Shown: positions 42,508-53,556, counted from the stretch's first letter. The stretch is DNA of 64,000 nucleotides from Rhodopseudomonas boonkerdii (GCF_021184025.1 NZ_CP036537.1:1550001-1614000); one strand, 5' to 3'. Translations and numbers: made by a program. Notes: generated by a model from the letters alone, not told the origin.

Positions 42508-44862
42508 TTACTCCGCCGCTTCCAGCCGTGGCGGCTTCGGGCGTTCCACCGGCACCGGCGGGTCGTAGCACTGGATCGGCGGCAGGTTGCCGGTGAATTT
42601 CTCCACCTGCACCACCGTCAATTGGCCCGTGCATCCCTGCGCCAGGCTCGACGTACCCACATCGCGCGTCAGAACATTCGGATTGCCGTGCACGCAGAGC
42701 GGCTTGTCTTCGTTGACGTCTTCGGGGTCGTAATAGGCGCCGGTCGGCAATTGTACCACGCCGGCCATCACATCCTCGGTGACGACCACCGAGGCGAGAC
42801 ACGCGCCGCGTTCGTTGAACAGCCTGATGATATCGCCATCCCTGATCTCGCGTGCCTCCGCGTCGACCGGATGCATCCGCGCCACTTCGCGTCCGCGGCG
42901 CTTCTCGGCGGCGCTGTGGCCGCCGAAATCGAGCTGGCTGTGCAGGCGCGAGGCCGGCTGGTTGGCGACCAGATGCAGCGGTGTCTCCGCCGTCGGCACG
43001 TCGAGGGGAGGCAGCCAGGTCGGATGGCCCGGGCAGTCCGCATAGTTGAAGCCGGCGATGGTGGCGGAGAAGATCTCCACCTTGCCGCTCGGTGTCGGCA
43101 GCGGGTTCGCGTTGGGATCGGTGACGAAAGCGCGCAGTGTGCCGCCGTCGAGCGGCTTCTGCGGCAGCAGGATTTCACCGTTCTTCCAGAAGGTTTCGAA
43201 ATCCGGCGCCTCCAGCCCCTTGGCGGCAAGTCCGGCGCGGGTCGGCTCATACAGATGCGCGAGCCATTCGCGCGCGGTGCGGCCTTCGGTGAAGGCCTGG
43301 CCGGCGCCGAGGCGCTCCGCCAGTCCCGAAAAGATATCGTAATCGTTGCGCGCCTCGCCGAATGGCTCGGCCATCCGATGCATTGCGACCATCAGATTGT
43401 CGGTCTGCGCGCTGCCGATATCCTCGCGCTCCAGCGACATGGTGACGGGCAGCACGATATCCGCATGGCGCGCCGTGCCCGTCCATGCCAGCTCGTGCAC
43501 CACCAGCGTATCGATCTTGGCGAAAGCGCTGCGCAGGCGGTTGATGTCCTGATGATGGTGGAACGGATTGCCGCCGGCCCAATAGACCAGCTTGATGTCC
43601 GGATAGGTCATCCGCTTGCCGTTATAGTCGAACGGCTGGTTCGGATTGAGCAGCATGTCGGAGATGCGCGCCACCGGGATAAAATCGGCGACACCGTTCT
43701 TGCCCTGCGGCAGGCCGGCGATCGGCACGTCATTGTAGCGGCGTCCGTAATTGGCGATGGCGCCCAGCGCGTAGCCGAAGCCACCGCCGGGCAGGCCGAT
43801 CTGACCCAGCATGGTCGCCAGCACCGCCGACATCCACACCGGCTGCTCGCCATGACGCGCCCGCTGCAGCGAATGCGCCACGGTGAACAGCACGCGCTTG
43901 CCGGGCAGTCTTCGCGCGAGCTTGAGGATGGTGTCTGCGGAGAGGCCGGTGATCGGTGCCGCCCAGGCCGCGTCCTTCGGCTGGCCGTCGCTGCGGCCCA
44001 TCAGATATTTTTCGAATTCATCGAAGCCGACGCTGCAGCGATCGATGAAGGCGCGGTCATGGGTGCCGTCCATCACCAGCGTATGCGCCAACGCCAGCAT
44101 CAGCGCGACGTCGCTGCCCGGCGTCGCCTGCAGCCAGTCCTGATTGACCTCGTCGGGCAGGTCGGTCTTCAGCGGCGAGACCAGCACGAATTCGCCGCCG
44201 CGCTTGCTCACCGCGATCATGTCGCCATGTTCGGTGTGCTTGCTGATGCCGCCGCCGGCGACGCGCGAGTTCTTGGTATTCATGCCGCCGAAGGCGACGA
44301 CGAGATCGGTGTGCTCGACCACTTCATCCCAGCCGATATTGCGGCGGGTCATGTCCTCGTAGTCGCCGAGGATGCGCGGGATGATGACGGTGGAGGCGCC
44401 GGCCGAATAGGAGTTCACCGAGCGCACATAGCCGCCGAGCGCAAAGTTCAGGAAGCGATGTACCTGGCTCTGCGCGTGATGGAAACGGCCCGCGCTGGAC
44501 CAGCCATAGGAACCGCCGAACACCGCCTGCGGGCCGTGCTGATCCCTGACGCGCTTCAGCTCGCCGGCGAGCAGATCGAGTACTTCGTCCCACTCCATTT
44601 CGACAAAGCCGTCGCGGCCGCGCCGGTCGCTCGGGCCCGGTCCGTGTTCGAGCCAGCCGCGACGGACCATCGGCTTGGCGATGCGCGCCTTGTGACGCAG
44701 CGCCTCGGGGAAATTCTGGATGATCGGATTTGGATCGGGATCGATCGGATGCGGCGAGATCACGAGCTGGTCGCCCACCCACTCGCCTGAAAAGGCGCCC
44801 CAATGCGAGGAGTGGGTCATCTTGCCTTGCGGCCTGATCGTGCGCTTGTTCGCCTGCGTCAT
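42508..44862 (-). CDS. bisC: Molybdopterin-dependent biotin sulfoxide / DMSO-TMAO-type reductase
   Basis: 784 residues, close to E. coli BisC. No Tat signal, so cytosolic. MTHSSHWGAFSGEW is the family's N terminus; the molybdenum-ligand Ser lies in GGSYGWSSAGRFHHAQ at about residue 117. Cofactor-binding segments include SPLKTDLPDE and the C-terminal NQPASRLHSQLDFG. It reduces sulfoxides such as biotin or methionine sulfoxide. The ATG at 44862 with GGAA upstream is preferred to a TTG at 44871. Directly downstream of the decarboxylase-like gene (27-base gap). Confidence 0.92.
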   Translation of the reverse strand: MTQANKRTIRPQGKMTHSSHWGAFSGEWVGDQLVISPHPIDPDPNPIIQNFPEALRHKARIAKPMVRRGWLEHGPGPSDRRGRDGFVEMEWDEVLDLLAGELKRVRDQHGPQAVFGGSYGWSSAGRFHHAQSQVHRFLNFALGGYVRSVNSYSAGASTVIIPRILGDYEDMTRRNIGWDEVVEHTDLVVAFGGMNTKNSRVAGGGISKHTEHGDMIAVSKRGGEFVLVSPLKTDLPDEVNQDWLQATPGSDVALMLALAHTLVMDGTHDRAFIDRCSVGFDEFEKYLMGRSDGQPKDAAWAAPITGLSADTILKLARRLPGKRVLFTVAHSLQRARHGEQPVWMSAVLATMLGQIGLPGGGFGYALGAIANYGRRYNDVPIAGLPQGKNGVADFIPVARISDMLLNPNQPFDYNGKRMTYPDIKLVYWAGGNPFHHHQDINRLRSAFAKIDTLVVHELAWTGTARHADIVLPVTMSLEREDIGSAQTDNLMVAMHRMAEPFGEARNDYDIFSGLAERLGAGQAFTEGRTAREWLAHLYEPTRAGLAAKGLEAPDFETFWKNGEILLPQKPLDGGTLRAFVTDPNANPLPTPSGKVEIFSATIAGFNYADCPGHPTWLPPLDVPTAETPLHLVANQPASRLHSQLDFGGHSAAEKRRGREVARMHPVDAEAREIRDGDIIRLFNERGACLASVVVTEDVMAGVVQLPTGAYYDPEDVNEDKPLCVHGNPNVLTRDVGTSSLAQGCTGQLTVVQVEKFTGNLPPIQCYDPPVPVERPKPPRLEAAE

Positions 44863-44889
44863 GCGTTCCAATCCGTCATGGCATCGTCA

Positions 44890-46506
<1,617 letters not shown>

Positions 46507-46617
46507 GGCGATTTCCTCACGGGTCGGGCAGTTTTCCTGCCGTGTCTTGTTGACTCATCAACGGCTGAAAGCCGGGGAGAGTCAACTGTGAGGAGGGATG
46601 AGAAAGACGGCGCTCCA

Positions 46618-46783
46618 CTTCTCCCTCCCCCAAGCGGTGCAGCCGCGCAGCGGGGAGGACGGATTGAAGCGAGCGTTCAGCGAGATTCAAGACGGGTGGG
46701 GTGCTTCTCCAAGCTCGATGTCACGTGGGGCCCCACCCGACCGCGCTACGCGCGGCCACCCTCCCCACAGGGGGGAGGGATGA
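46618..46783. repeat. CCTCCCC-type inverted repeat
   Basis: TCTCCCTCCCCC at the left and CTCCCCACAGGGGGGAGGGA at the right pair across about 165 bases, with further inner pairing (CGGGTGGGG/CCCCACCCG). Fills most of the 292-base gap 46507-46798, which has no gene. Confidence 0.5.
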
Positions 46784-46798
46784 TCGGAGCTTCACCGC

Positions 46799-47197
46799 CT
46801 ACTTCTTTTCAAATGCCGCGATCAGCCGCTCCAACTGTTCGCGCTCACCTTCCGCTTTCTCCCCCGGATCAAACAACACATTCCGGAGCAGATAGTACTC
46901 CGTCTCCTCCTCGATCCGCCCGCGCTTCATCACCCGTGCATAGACCCGCGAATAGCGTCGGCGCAGTTCGGAGAGGGAGGGAATGTCGTGTAGCCGGAGT
47001 TCGCTGTCGAATTTGGCGACTTCCATGGGCGTGAATTGCAGCGACATGTCCATGCAGTCGCTGATGGCGTCGTGCAGTGCTGCGGGCGTCATCGTCTGTG
47101 CGTCGATCAGCAGCTTTTCGGCAGGCCGATATTTTCCCGCGAAGAAGGACAGGAATGCCTTCAATCTGATGTCGTCGATATCGGTCTGGTCCGGCAT
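46799..47197 (-). CDS. Hypothetical helical protein
   Basis: 132 residues, charged and probably all-helical (DDIRLKAFLSFFAGKYRPAEKLLIDAQTM; RRRYSRVYARVMKRGRIEEETEYYLLRNVLFD). No signal peptide or membrane helix. The ATG at 47197 is preferred because the upstream part lies in a repeat. Not recognised; conserved-looking composition suggests a real gene. Confidence 0.65.
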   Translation of the reverse strand: MPDQTDIDDIRLKAFLSFFAGKYRPAEKLLIDAQTMTPAALHDAISDCMDMSLQFTPMEVAKFDSELRLHDIPSLSELRRRYSRVYARVMKRGRIEEETEYYLLRNVLFDPGEKAEGEREQLERLIAAFEKK

Positions 47198-47223
47198 GTT
47201 AATTCCCCGCGCCACTACTCCAT

Positions 47224-47338
47224 CCCTCATCCTGAGGAGCGCGCTTCTCGCGCGCGTCTCGAAGGATGGCCGCAAGCTCGGCGCCAGGCCAGCTCATGGT
47301 TCGAGACGCGCGCAAAGGCGCGCTCCTCACCATGAGGG
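47224..47338. repeat. REP-pair element, copy E (head-to-head)
   Basis: CCCTCATCCTGAGGAG...TCTCGAAGGATGG and CATGGTTCGAGA...CTCCTCACCATGAGGG. Inner stems are GCGCGC in both units, unlike copies A and D. Between the MaoC-type gene and the hypothetical gene. Confidence 0.75.
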
Positions 47339-47359
47339 GGGGAGTGGGTAGCGGCAAGC

Positions 47360-48211
47360 CTACCAGCTCGCCGTCGCCTTCATCGTCGGTGCGCCCTTGT
47401 CATTGGCGGTCCAGACTTCGAGCCCGCCATCGATCTCGTTCGCGTTCACCGTGAAATCGGCAGCATCGAACAGCGGCGACACGCCGCGATAGCTGAACTT
47501 CGCCGGCGCTTTGCCGCCCTTGAGCTTCGCCGCGAATTCCACCAGCAGCGCCGCCTGCAGCGGGCCGTGAAAGACGAGGCCGGGATAGAACTCGACCTTG
47601 GTGACATAGTCGCGGTCGTAATGGATGCGGTGGCCGTTGAAGGTCAGCGCGGAATAGCGGAACAGCAGCACGGGATCGGCATAATGCGTTTCCTGATGCT
47701 TCGCCTGCGGCACTTCCTTGGGCGCGGGAGCCGGCGGCGCCATGCTGGTCGGCATGGCGCGATAGACGATGTCCTGCCGCTCGCGGATGGCGATGCCGCG
47801 CGGCGTGGTGATGACATGTTCGACATTGACGAAGCACAGCGTGCCGGTGGAGCCGGTCTTCACATTCACATCGAGGATCTTCGATGATCGCGTCACCTCG
47901 TCACCCACGCGGAGCGGTGCGATGAACTGCACCTCGCCACCGGCCCACATGCGGCGCGGCAGCGGCACCGGCGGCAGGAACCCGCCGCGGGCCGGATGGC
48001 CGTCCGGGCCGAGCTTGTCCATGGCGGCGACCGGCTGCGCGAGGCACCAATGGGTGGTGAAGGGCGCGGCGTCACCAACCTTCGGCGTGCCGATGTCCAG
48101 AAACAATGTGGCGCGCAGGCCCTTCACGAGCTGCGCGGTGATGACGTCGGATTGCTCGTCGGTGCGGCCGATCCACTGCCTGAGATGATCGATGTCGAGT
48201 GTGTCGGTCAT
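47360..48211 (-). CDS. MaoC/FAS1-like acyl-CoA hydratase (mesaconyl-C4-CoA hydratase type)
   Basis: 283 residues made of two hot-dog halves: an N-terminal FAS1-like dehydratase domain (WIGRTDEQSDVITA, PLPRRMWAGGEVQFI) and a C-terminal MaoC-like half with the hydratase motif FNGHRIHYDRDYV at about 200-212 (catalytic Asp/His region) and YPGLVFHGPLQAALLVEF. It adds or removes water on an enoyl-CoA. It follows the CoA transferase by 14 bases, so the two likely act on one acid. Confidence 0.88.
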   Translation of the reverse strand: MTDTLDIDHLRQWIGRTDEQSDVITAQLVKGLRATLFLDIGTPKVGDAAPFTTHWCLAQPVAAMDKLGPDGHPARGGFLPPVPLPRRMWAGGEVQFIAPLRVGDEVTRSSKILDVNVKTGSTGTLCFVNVEHVITTPRGIAIRERQDIVYRAMPTSMAPPAPAPKEVPQAKHQETHYADPVLLFRYSALTFNGHRIHYDRDYVTKVEFYPGLVFHGPLQAALLVEFAAKLKGGKAPAKFSYRGVSPLFDAADFTVNANEIDGGLEVWTANDKGAPTMKATASW

Positions 48212-48225
48212 GTTGCGATCTCCAC

Positions 48226-49320
48226 TTATTTCTGCACGTCGCCGATGCCGGGCACCGCGCCATATTTGCGTTCCGCATCCACCCAGATCGCACCGGGGGC
48301 GGGATAGGCGACCGGGCCGTTCGGCGTGTCCACGGTGATGCGGCGCAGATGCGGATGTTTTGACAGGTCCGCCATGGTGTTCACTTCGGCGAAGGCGATG
48401 TCCGCATCGCTCAGGCGTTTCAGCAACTCCTCGCGGGTCAGCGAGCCAAAGATATCGCCGACCATCTTGTCGGTATAATCGCGATTGTGCACGCGCTCGA
48501 CATTGTTGGTCATCTTCGCGTCGGTCGCGAGATCGGCATTGCCCAGCACCTTCGCGCACAGGATCTTCCATTCGCGCTCGCTCTGGATCGAGATCAGGAT
48601 GCCCTTGCCTTCCCGTGAATTGAACACGCCATAGGGCGCGATGGAAGGATGGGCGAGGCCCATGCGCTTCGGCTCCTTGCCGTTCTCGGCATTGAGCAGC
48701 GGCACCGCGAGCCAGTCCGCCATCACGTCGAACATCGAGATGCGGATGTCGGCGCCTTCGCCCGATACGCTGCGCCCGATCAGCGCTTCGAGGATCGCCG
48801 CATGGGCGGTTGCGCCGGTGGCGACATCGACGATGGAGACGCCGACGCGCGACGGACCTTCGGGGCCGCCGGTGATCGACGCCAGCCCGCTCTCGGCCTG
48901 GATCAGGAGGTCATAAGCCTTGCGATGCGCATAGGGGCCGCTGTCGCCATAGCCGGTGATGGTGGCGCAGATCAGCCGCGGATAATCCTTGCGTAGGCGC
49001 TCCAGCGTGAAGCCGAGCTTGTCCATGGAGCCGGGCTTGAGATTCTGGATCAGCACGTCGGCGGTGGCGATCAGTTCTTCCAGCTGCTGACGGCCTTCGG
49101 GTGTGGCGAGGTCGACGACGACGGAATCCTTACCGCGGTTGAGCCAGACGAAATAGCTGCTCTGGCCTTTCGCGGCGGCGTCGTAGCCGCGGGCGAAGTC
49201 GCCTTCCGGTCGCTCGATCTTGATCACATGGGCGCCGGCGTCCGCCAGGCGCGAACTACAATAGGGCGCCGCCACGGCCTGTTCGACAGCGACGACGGTG
49301 AGACCTTTGAGCGGCAGCAT
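48226..49320 (-). CDS. CaiB/BaiF family (type III) CoA transferase
   Basis: 364 residues. LPLKGLTVVAVEQAVAAPYCSSRLADAGAHVIKIERPEGDFARGYD is the family N terminus (short extract visible at 1-46); active-site Asp in GVSIVDVATGATAHAAIL at about residue 170. It probably activates a dicarboxylic or hydroxy acid that the following MaoC-type hydratase uses, as in itaconate/citramalate or mesaconate pathways. Operon with the hydratase. Confidence 0.88.
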   Translation of the reverse strand: MLPLKGLTVVAVEQAVAAPYCSSRLADAGAHVIKIERPEGDFARGYDAAAKGQSSYFVWLNRGKDSVVVDLATPEGRQQLEELIATADVLIQNLKPGSMDKLGFTLERLRKDYPRLICATITGYGDSGPYAHRKAYDLLIQAESGLASITGGPEGPSRVGVSIVDVATGATAHAAILEALIGRSVSGEGADIRISMFDVMADWLAVPLLNAENGKEPKRMGLAHPSIAPYGVFNSREGKGILISIQSEREWKILCAKVLGNADLATDAKMTNNVERVHNRDYTDKMVGDIFGSLTREELLKRLSDADIAFAEVNTMADLSKHPHLRRITVDTPNGPVAYPAPGAIWVDAERKYGAVPGIGDVQK

Positions 49321-49335
49321 GAATGTTCTCCGGTT

Positions 49336-49508
49336 CACCTCTCCCCCCGCGCGAAGCGAAGCTTCGCTAGAGGGGAGAGGTCGCGCGCACTTGCGCGCGG
49401 GTGAGGGGTCTTTGTGACGGAGCGTGTGGCGCCCCCTCACCCGCCGCTAAGAAGCGGCGACCTCTCCCCTCTAGCGAAGCTTCGCTTCGCGCGGGGGGGG
49501 GGGAGGTG
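49336..49508. repeat. Long inverted repeat with G11 tract
   Basis: Left arm 49336-49384 and right arm 49460-49508 are almost perfect complements (GCGCGAAGCGAAGCTTCGC, AGAGGGGAGAGGTCGC), and shorter pairings GTGAGGGG/CCCCTCAC lie inside. The right arm ends in eleven G (49493-49503) opposite only six C in the left arm. Sits between the dehydrogenase and CoA transferase genes; could form a cruciform or strong terminator. Confidence 0.8.
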
Positions 49509-49519
49509 AAACAAGAAGC

Positions 49520-50695
49520 TCAATACGACCTTGGCATCCCGAGCACATGCTCGGCCACGAACGACAAAATCAAATTGGTCGAGATCGGCGCCACCTGATA
49601 CAGCCGCGTCTCGCGGAATTTGCGTTCGACATCGTATTCCTCGGCGAAGCCGAAGCCGCCATGGGTCTGGATACAGGCATTGGCCGCCTCGAACGACGCA
49701 TCGGCCGCCAGCATCTTGGCCATATTGGCCTCGGCGCCGCATTCCAGGCCGGCTTCATACTTGCGCAGCGCTTCCTTCACCATCAGCTCGGCCGCGCGCA
49801 TGTTCGCGTAGGCCTTGGCGATCGGGAACTGAATGCCCTGGTTCTGGCCGATCGGACGGCCGAACACCTGGCGCTCCTTGGCGTAGGCTGACGCCTTGGC
49901 GATGAACCATTTTGCATCGCCGACGCATTCGCTCGCGATCAGGATGCGCTCGGCATTCATGCCGGAGAGGATATAGCGGAAGCCCTTGCCCTCTTCGCCG
50001 ATCAGGTTTTCCTTCGGCACCTTCATGTCGGTGAAGAACACTTCGGTGGTCGCATGATTCATCATCGTGCGGATCGGGCGGATTTCGAGGCCCTTCTTCT
50101 TGGCCTCCTTCATGTCGACCAGGAACACCGACAGACCGTCGGTGCGCTTTGCGGCCTGTTCCTTCGGCGTGGTGCGGGCGAGCAGCACCATCAGGTCGGA
50201 ATATTCGGCGCGGCTGGTCCAGATCTTCTGGCCGTTGACGACGTAGTCGCCGTTGTCGTCCTTCTTCGCCACCGTCTTCAATGAGGATGTGTCGGTGCCC
50301 GAGGTCGGCTCGGTGACGCCGAAGGCCTGCAGGCGGACTTCGCCGGTGGCGATCTTCGGCAGCCACTTGGCTTTTTGCTCGTCATTGCCATGACGCAGCA
50401 CCGTGCCCATCGTGTACATCTGGGCATGGCAGCCGCCGCCATTGCAGCCGGCGCGCTGGATCTCTTCCAGGATCGCTGCTGCCGCCGACAGCTTCAGGCC
50501 TGAGCCGCCATACTCCTCGGGGATCAGCACCGAGAGGTAACCCGCTTCCGTCAGCGCATCGACAAAGGCCTTGGGATAGGCCATTTCGCGATCGAGCTTG
50601 CGCCAGTATTCGCCGGGAAACTGCGCGCAAAGCTTGGCGACGGCGTCGCGGATATCAGCAAATTCGTCCGCTTCAGCGGCAGCATGTTTCGTCAA
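49520..50695 (-). CDS. Acyl-CoA dehydrogenase family protein with atypical active site
   Basis: 391 residues, TTG start. FAD and substrate motifs QAFGVTEPTSGTDTSSL (about 125-141) and WTSRAEYSDLMVLLAR are typical. The usual C-terminal base (YxxxEGTS) is replaced by YQVAPIST, without Glu; an internal Glu in GMNAERILIA sits where isovaleryl- and long-chain enzymes place theirs. It may therefore use the alternative base or have a non-standard activity. Substrate unknown. Next in line with the P450 genes and CoA transferase. Confidence 0.85.
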   Translation of the reverse strand: MTKHAAAEADEFADIRDAVAKLCAQFPGEYWRKLDREMAYPKAFVDALTEAGYLSVLIPEEYGGSGLKLSAAAAILEEIQRAGCNGGGCHAQMYTMGTVLRHGNDEQKAKWLPKIATGEVRLQAFGVTEPTSGTDTSSLKTVAKKDDNGDYVVNGQKIWTSRAEYSDLMVLLARTTPKEQAAKRTDGLSVFLVDMKEAKKKGLEIRPIRTMMNHATTEVFFTDMKVPKENLIGEEGKGFRYILSGMNAERILIASECVGDAKWFIAKASAYAKERQVFGRPIGQNQGIQFPIAKAYANMRAAELMVKEALRKYEAGLECGAEANMAKMLAADASFEAANACIQTHGGFGFAEEYDVERKFRETRLYQVAPISTNLILSFVAEHVLGMPRSY

Positions 50696-50720
50696 GGAGG
50701 CTTCTCTTCTTGAGGGGAAA

Positions 50721-50773
50721 TTACGTAATCCTGACCGGCTGCGAAATTCTCGGCCTTACGTAATTCTGACCGG
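50721..50773. repeat. 18-base direct repeat of the P450 gene's 3' end
   Basis: TTACGTAATCCTGACCGG (50721-50738) and TTACGTAATTCTGACCGG (50756-50773) differ at one base. The second encodes, on the minus strand, the last codons and stop of the P450 (PVRIT*). The first lies in the intergenic gap in the same orientation, so the gene end has been partly duplicated. Confidence 0.8.
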
Positions 50774-52027
50774 AAGATGCTCGTAGCCTTTGACGAAGCT
50801 CGAATACACGCGCTTGGGTTCCCCCACAACTTCGATGTTTTCGAACCGTTTCAGTATTTCCTCCCAAACGATCTTCAATTGCAACTCCGCCAGGCGCATG
50901 CCCACGCAGCGGTGTATGCCGAAACCGAATGACAAATGGATCTTGGGCCGTTTGCGGTCGATGATGAATTCGTTCGGCCGCTCGATGACTTCGTCGTCGC
51001 GGTTGCCGGAGACATACCACATGACGACGCGGTCGCCCTTCTTGATTTCCTTTCCGCCCAGATTGGTATCCTGCAGTGCTGTCCGGCGCATATGCGCCAG
51101 CGGCGTCTGCCAGCGGATCACTTCGGGCACCATGGTTTCGATCAGCGCCGGATTGTCGCGGAGCTTCTGATACTGGTCGGGATTCTCGTTGAGCGCGAGC
51201 ACCGAGCCGGTCATCGTGTTGCGGGTGGTGTCGTTACCGCCGACAATGAGCAGGATCATGTTGCCCATCAGGTTGTCGGGATCCATGAAGCGCGTCGCGT
51301 CGCTATGCGCCATCATGGAAATCAGGTCGTTCCGTGGTTCGGAATTTACCCGCTCATTCCAGAGAGTCTGGAAATAGGCGAAGCACTCGTTCATCTCCCG
51401 GCGGCGCTCTTCTTCGGACGAGACGATGCCGCTCTTGGGCAGCGCGGTGGCGACATCCGACCAGCGCGTCAGCTTGCGGCGCTGCTCGAACGGGAAGTCG
51501 AACAGGGTCGCCAGCATCTGTGTGGTCAGTTCGATGGAAACGCGATCGACCCAGTCGAAGGTTTCGTTGCGGGGCAGGCCGTCCAGCACCTTGCAGGTAC
51601 GCGTGCGAATGAGCTTTGCCAGTTCGTCGAGATGTTCGGGGGTGAACATCGGCGTCACGGTCTTGCGCTGCGGCGTGTGCTTCGGCTCGTCCATGGAGAT
51701 GAAGCTCGGCCAGCTATAGCCTTCGGGCTCGTCACGAATGCCGATGCCACCGAGCTTTGAGTCCGACGAGAAGATGCCGTGGCTGGTGTCCACCTTCATG
51801 ATGTCGTTGTACTTGGTCACCGACCAGTAGGGTTCGATGGGCGCATTGGTGCAGTAATGCACCGGCTCCTCGGCGCGCAGGCGCTCGAAGAACGGCCACA
51901 GCGTATCGGTCGCGAACAGCTTCGGTGCGCCTGGATGGAAATCCTTTAGCGGCATCGAATAGGCCAGCTCGCGCGCGATGCGGTCGCGGGTCGCTTTATC
52001 GGGATCGATACGGTTCTGGATGTTCAT
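50756..52027 (-). CDS. Cytochrome P450, CYP153 family (first in tandem)
   Basis: 423 residues. CYP153 alkane/fatty-acid omega-hydroxylase hallmarks: VHYC near 55, MFTPEHLDEL, the I-helix LLIVGGNDTTRNTMTG (about 250-265), RWQTPLAHMRRTA with ExxR-linked region, MWYVSGNRDDEV and the heme-binding loop FGFGIHRCVGMRLAELQL with the Cys ligand at about 375. It hydroxylates terminal methyl groups of medium chains, using a ferredoxin and its reductase, neither of which is in the window. Confidence 0.9.
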   Translation of the reverse strand: MNIQNRIDPDKATRDRIARELAYSMPLKDFHPGAPKLFATDTLWPFFERLRAEEPVHYCTNAPIEPYWSVTKYNDIMKVDTSHGIFSSDSKLGGIGIRDEPEGYSWPSFISMDEPKHTPQRKTVTPMFTPEHLDELAKLIRTRTCKVLDGLPRNETFDWVDRVSIELTTQMLATLFDFPFEQRRKLTRWSDVATALPKSGIVSSEEERRREMNECFAYFQTLWNERVNSEPRNDLISMMAHSDATRFMDPDNLMGNMILLIVGGNDTTRNTMTGSVLALNENPDQYQKLRDNPALIETMVPEVIRWQTPLAHMRRTALQDTNLGGKEIKKGDRVVMWYVSGNRDDEVIERPNEFIIDRKRPKIHLSFGFGIHRCVGMRLAELQLKIVWEEILKRFENIEVVGEPKRVYSSFVKGYEHLPVRIT

Positions 52028-52060
52028 GGCGGCGGCTCTCTCGCGTGTCGTGTGAATGGA

Positions 52061-53341
52061 TTAGCTGGGGATACGGACGGGCAGCGTCTCGTAGCCCTTC
52101 ACGAAGCTGGAAAAGACCCGGTGCGGCTCCTCCACGACCTCGATGCGCTCAAAGCGTTTCATGATTTCCTCCCACACGATCTTCAATTGCAGTTCGGCAA
52201 GGCGCAGGCCCACGCAGCGGTGGATGCCGAATCCGAAGGAAAGGTGGCGATTGGGCCGTTCGCGGTCGATGATGAACTCGTCCGGTCGCTCGATCATCTC
52301 CTCGTCGCGATTGCCGGAGACGTACCACATGACGACCTTGTCGCCCTTCTTGATCTGCTTGCCGCCGAGCTCGGTATCGGCGATCGCCGTGCGTCGCATA
52401 TGCGCGAGCGGTGTCTGCCAGCGGATGATCTCCGGCACCATGCTGTCGATCAGCGCGTGATTGGCGCGCAGCTTGTCGTACTGCTCCGGAAACTGGTTCA
52501 GCGCATAGACGCCGCCGGACATGGAATTGCGTGTGGTGTCGTTGCCGCCGACGATCAGCAGAATGATGTTGCCGAGAAAATTCTCCGGATCGAGATTCCG
52601 GGTGGCTTCGCTATGCGCCATCATCGACAGCAGGTCGCTCTTCGGCGGCGCGCTCATGCGCTCCTGAAACAGCCGGCCGAAATATTCGCCGCATTCGCGC
52701 AGTTCCTTCTGGCGCTGTTCTTCGGCCTCCGCTGTCGGCGGCAGCATGGTGGCGACGTCGGACCAATGGGTGAGCTTGCGGCGGTCTTCCCACGGGAAGT
52801 CGAACAGGGTCGCCAGCATCTGTGTGGTCAGTTCGATCGAGACGCGGTCGACCCAGTCGAAGGTCTCGTTGCGGGGCAGGGAGTCCAGCACCCGCGCGGT
52901 GCGCTCGCGGATCATCCCCGACAGTTCGTCCATGTGGTGGGGCGCGAACATCGGCGCCACGGTTTTGCGCTGGGCGCTGTGATGCGGCGGATCTGTGGCG
53001 ATGAACATGGGCCGGCGAAATTTCACGGGGGCATCGCGAATGGTGATGCCGCCGAAAGCCGCGGCAGACGAGTAGGTGGCGTGATTGGTTTCCACCGACA
53101 TGATGTCGTTGTATTTCGTCACCGACCAATACGGCCCGAACATGCTGTCCTTGCAGTAATGCACCGGGTCTTCGCGGCGGAGCCGTTCGAAATAGGGCCA
53201 GAACGTATCGTCGCGGAACAGTTCGGGATTGCCGGGATCGAAATCTTCGAGCGGCGTCGCGTAAGCGGCCTCGCGCGCGTGGCGCTGGCGCAGCGCATGA
53301 TCGGATTCGAGCTTGCGTTCGGTCTCAATTGTCCCGTGCAT
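52061..53341 (-). CDS. Cytochrome P450, CYP153 family (second in tandem)
   Basis: 426 residues, paralogous to the neighbouring P450 along its full length: VHYCKDSMFGPYWSVTKYND, LLIVGGNDTTRNSMSGG, RWQTPLAHMRRTA, FGFGIHRCVGLRLAELQL, ending LPVRIPS. The 33-base gap suggests cotranscription. The ATG at 53341 is preferred over a TTG at 53410. Tandem CYP153 genes occur in other Bradyrhizobiaceae and may differ in chain length preference. Confidence 0.9.
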   Translation of the reverse strand: MHGTIETERKLESDHALRQRHAREAAYATPLEDFDPGNPELFRDDTFWPYFERLRREDPVHYCKDSMFGPYWSVTKYNDIMSVETNHATYSSAAAFGGITIRDAPVKFRRPMFIATDPPHHSAQRKTVAPMFAPHHMDELSGMIRERTARVLDSLPRNETFDWVDRVSIELTTQMLATLFDFPWEDRRKLTHWSDVATMLPPTAEAEEQRQKELRECGEYFGRLFQERMSAPPKSDLLSMMAHSEATRNLDPENFLGNIILLIVGGNDTTRNSMSGGVYALNQFPEQYDKLRANHALIDSMVPEIIRWQTPLAHMRRTAIADTELGGKQIKKGDKVVMWYVSGNRDEEMIERPDEFIIDRERPNRHLSFGFGIHRCVGLRLAELQLKIVWEEIMKRFERIEVVEEPHRVFSSFVKGYETLPVRIPS

Positions 53342-53556
53342 GACAATCCCCGGTTTCGTTTCGTCCCTGGTGCACACCGTCTTGCGTCGCGGTGTCTTTA
53401 TTGCGTCCAATTAGATGCCGGAATGCCGAACGACGCAAGTACGGCTACAACTTTCGGACGAACCGAGATGGTTGATTTGCCAATGTATTTGCTGTCTTCA
53501 ATGGGACAAACACGCGCATCGCGCGCAATAATATCGACGTGACCGGAGGCTGTCCC

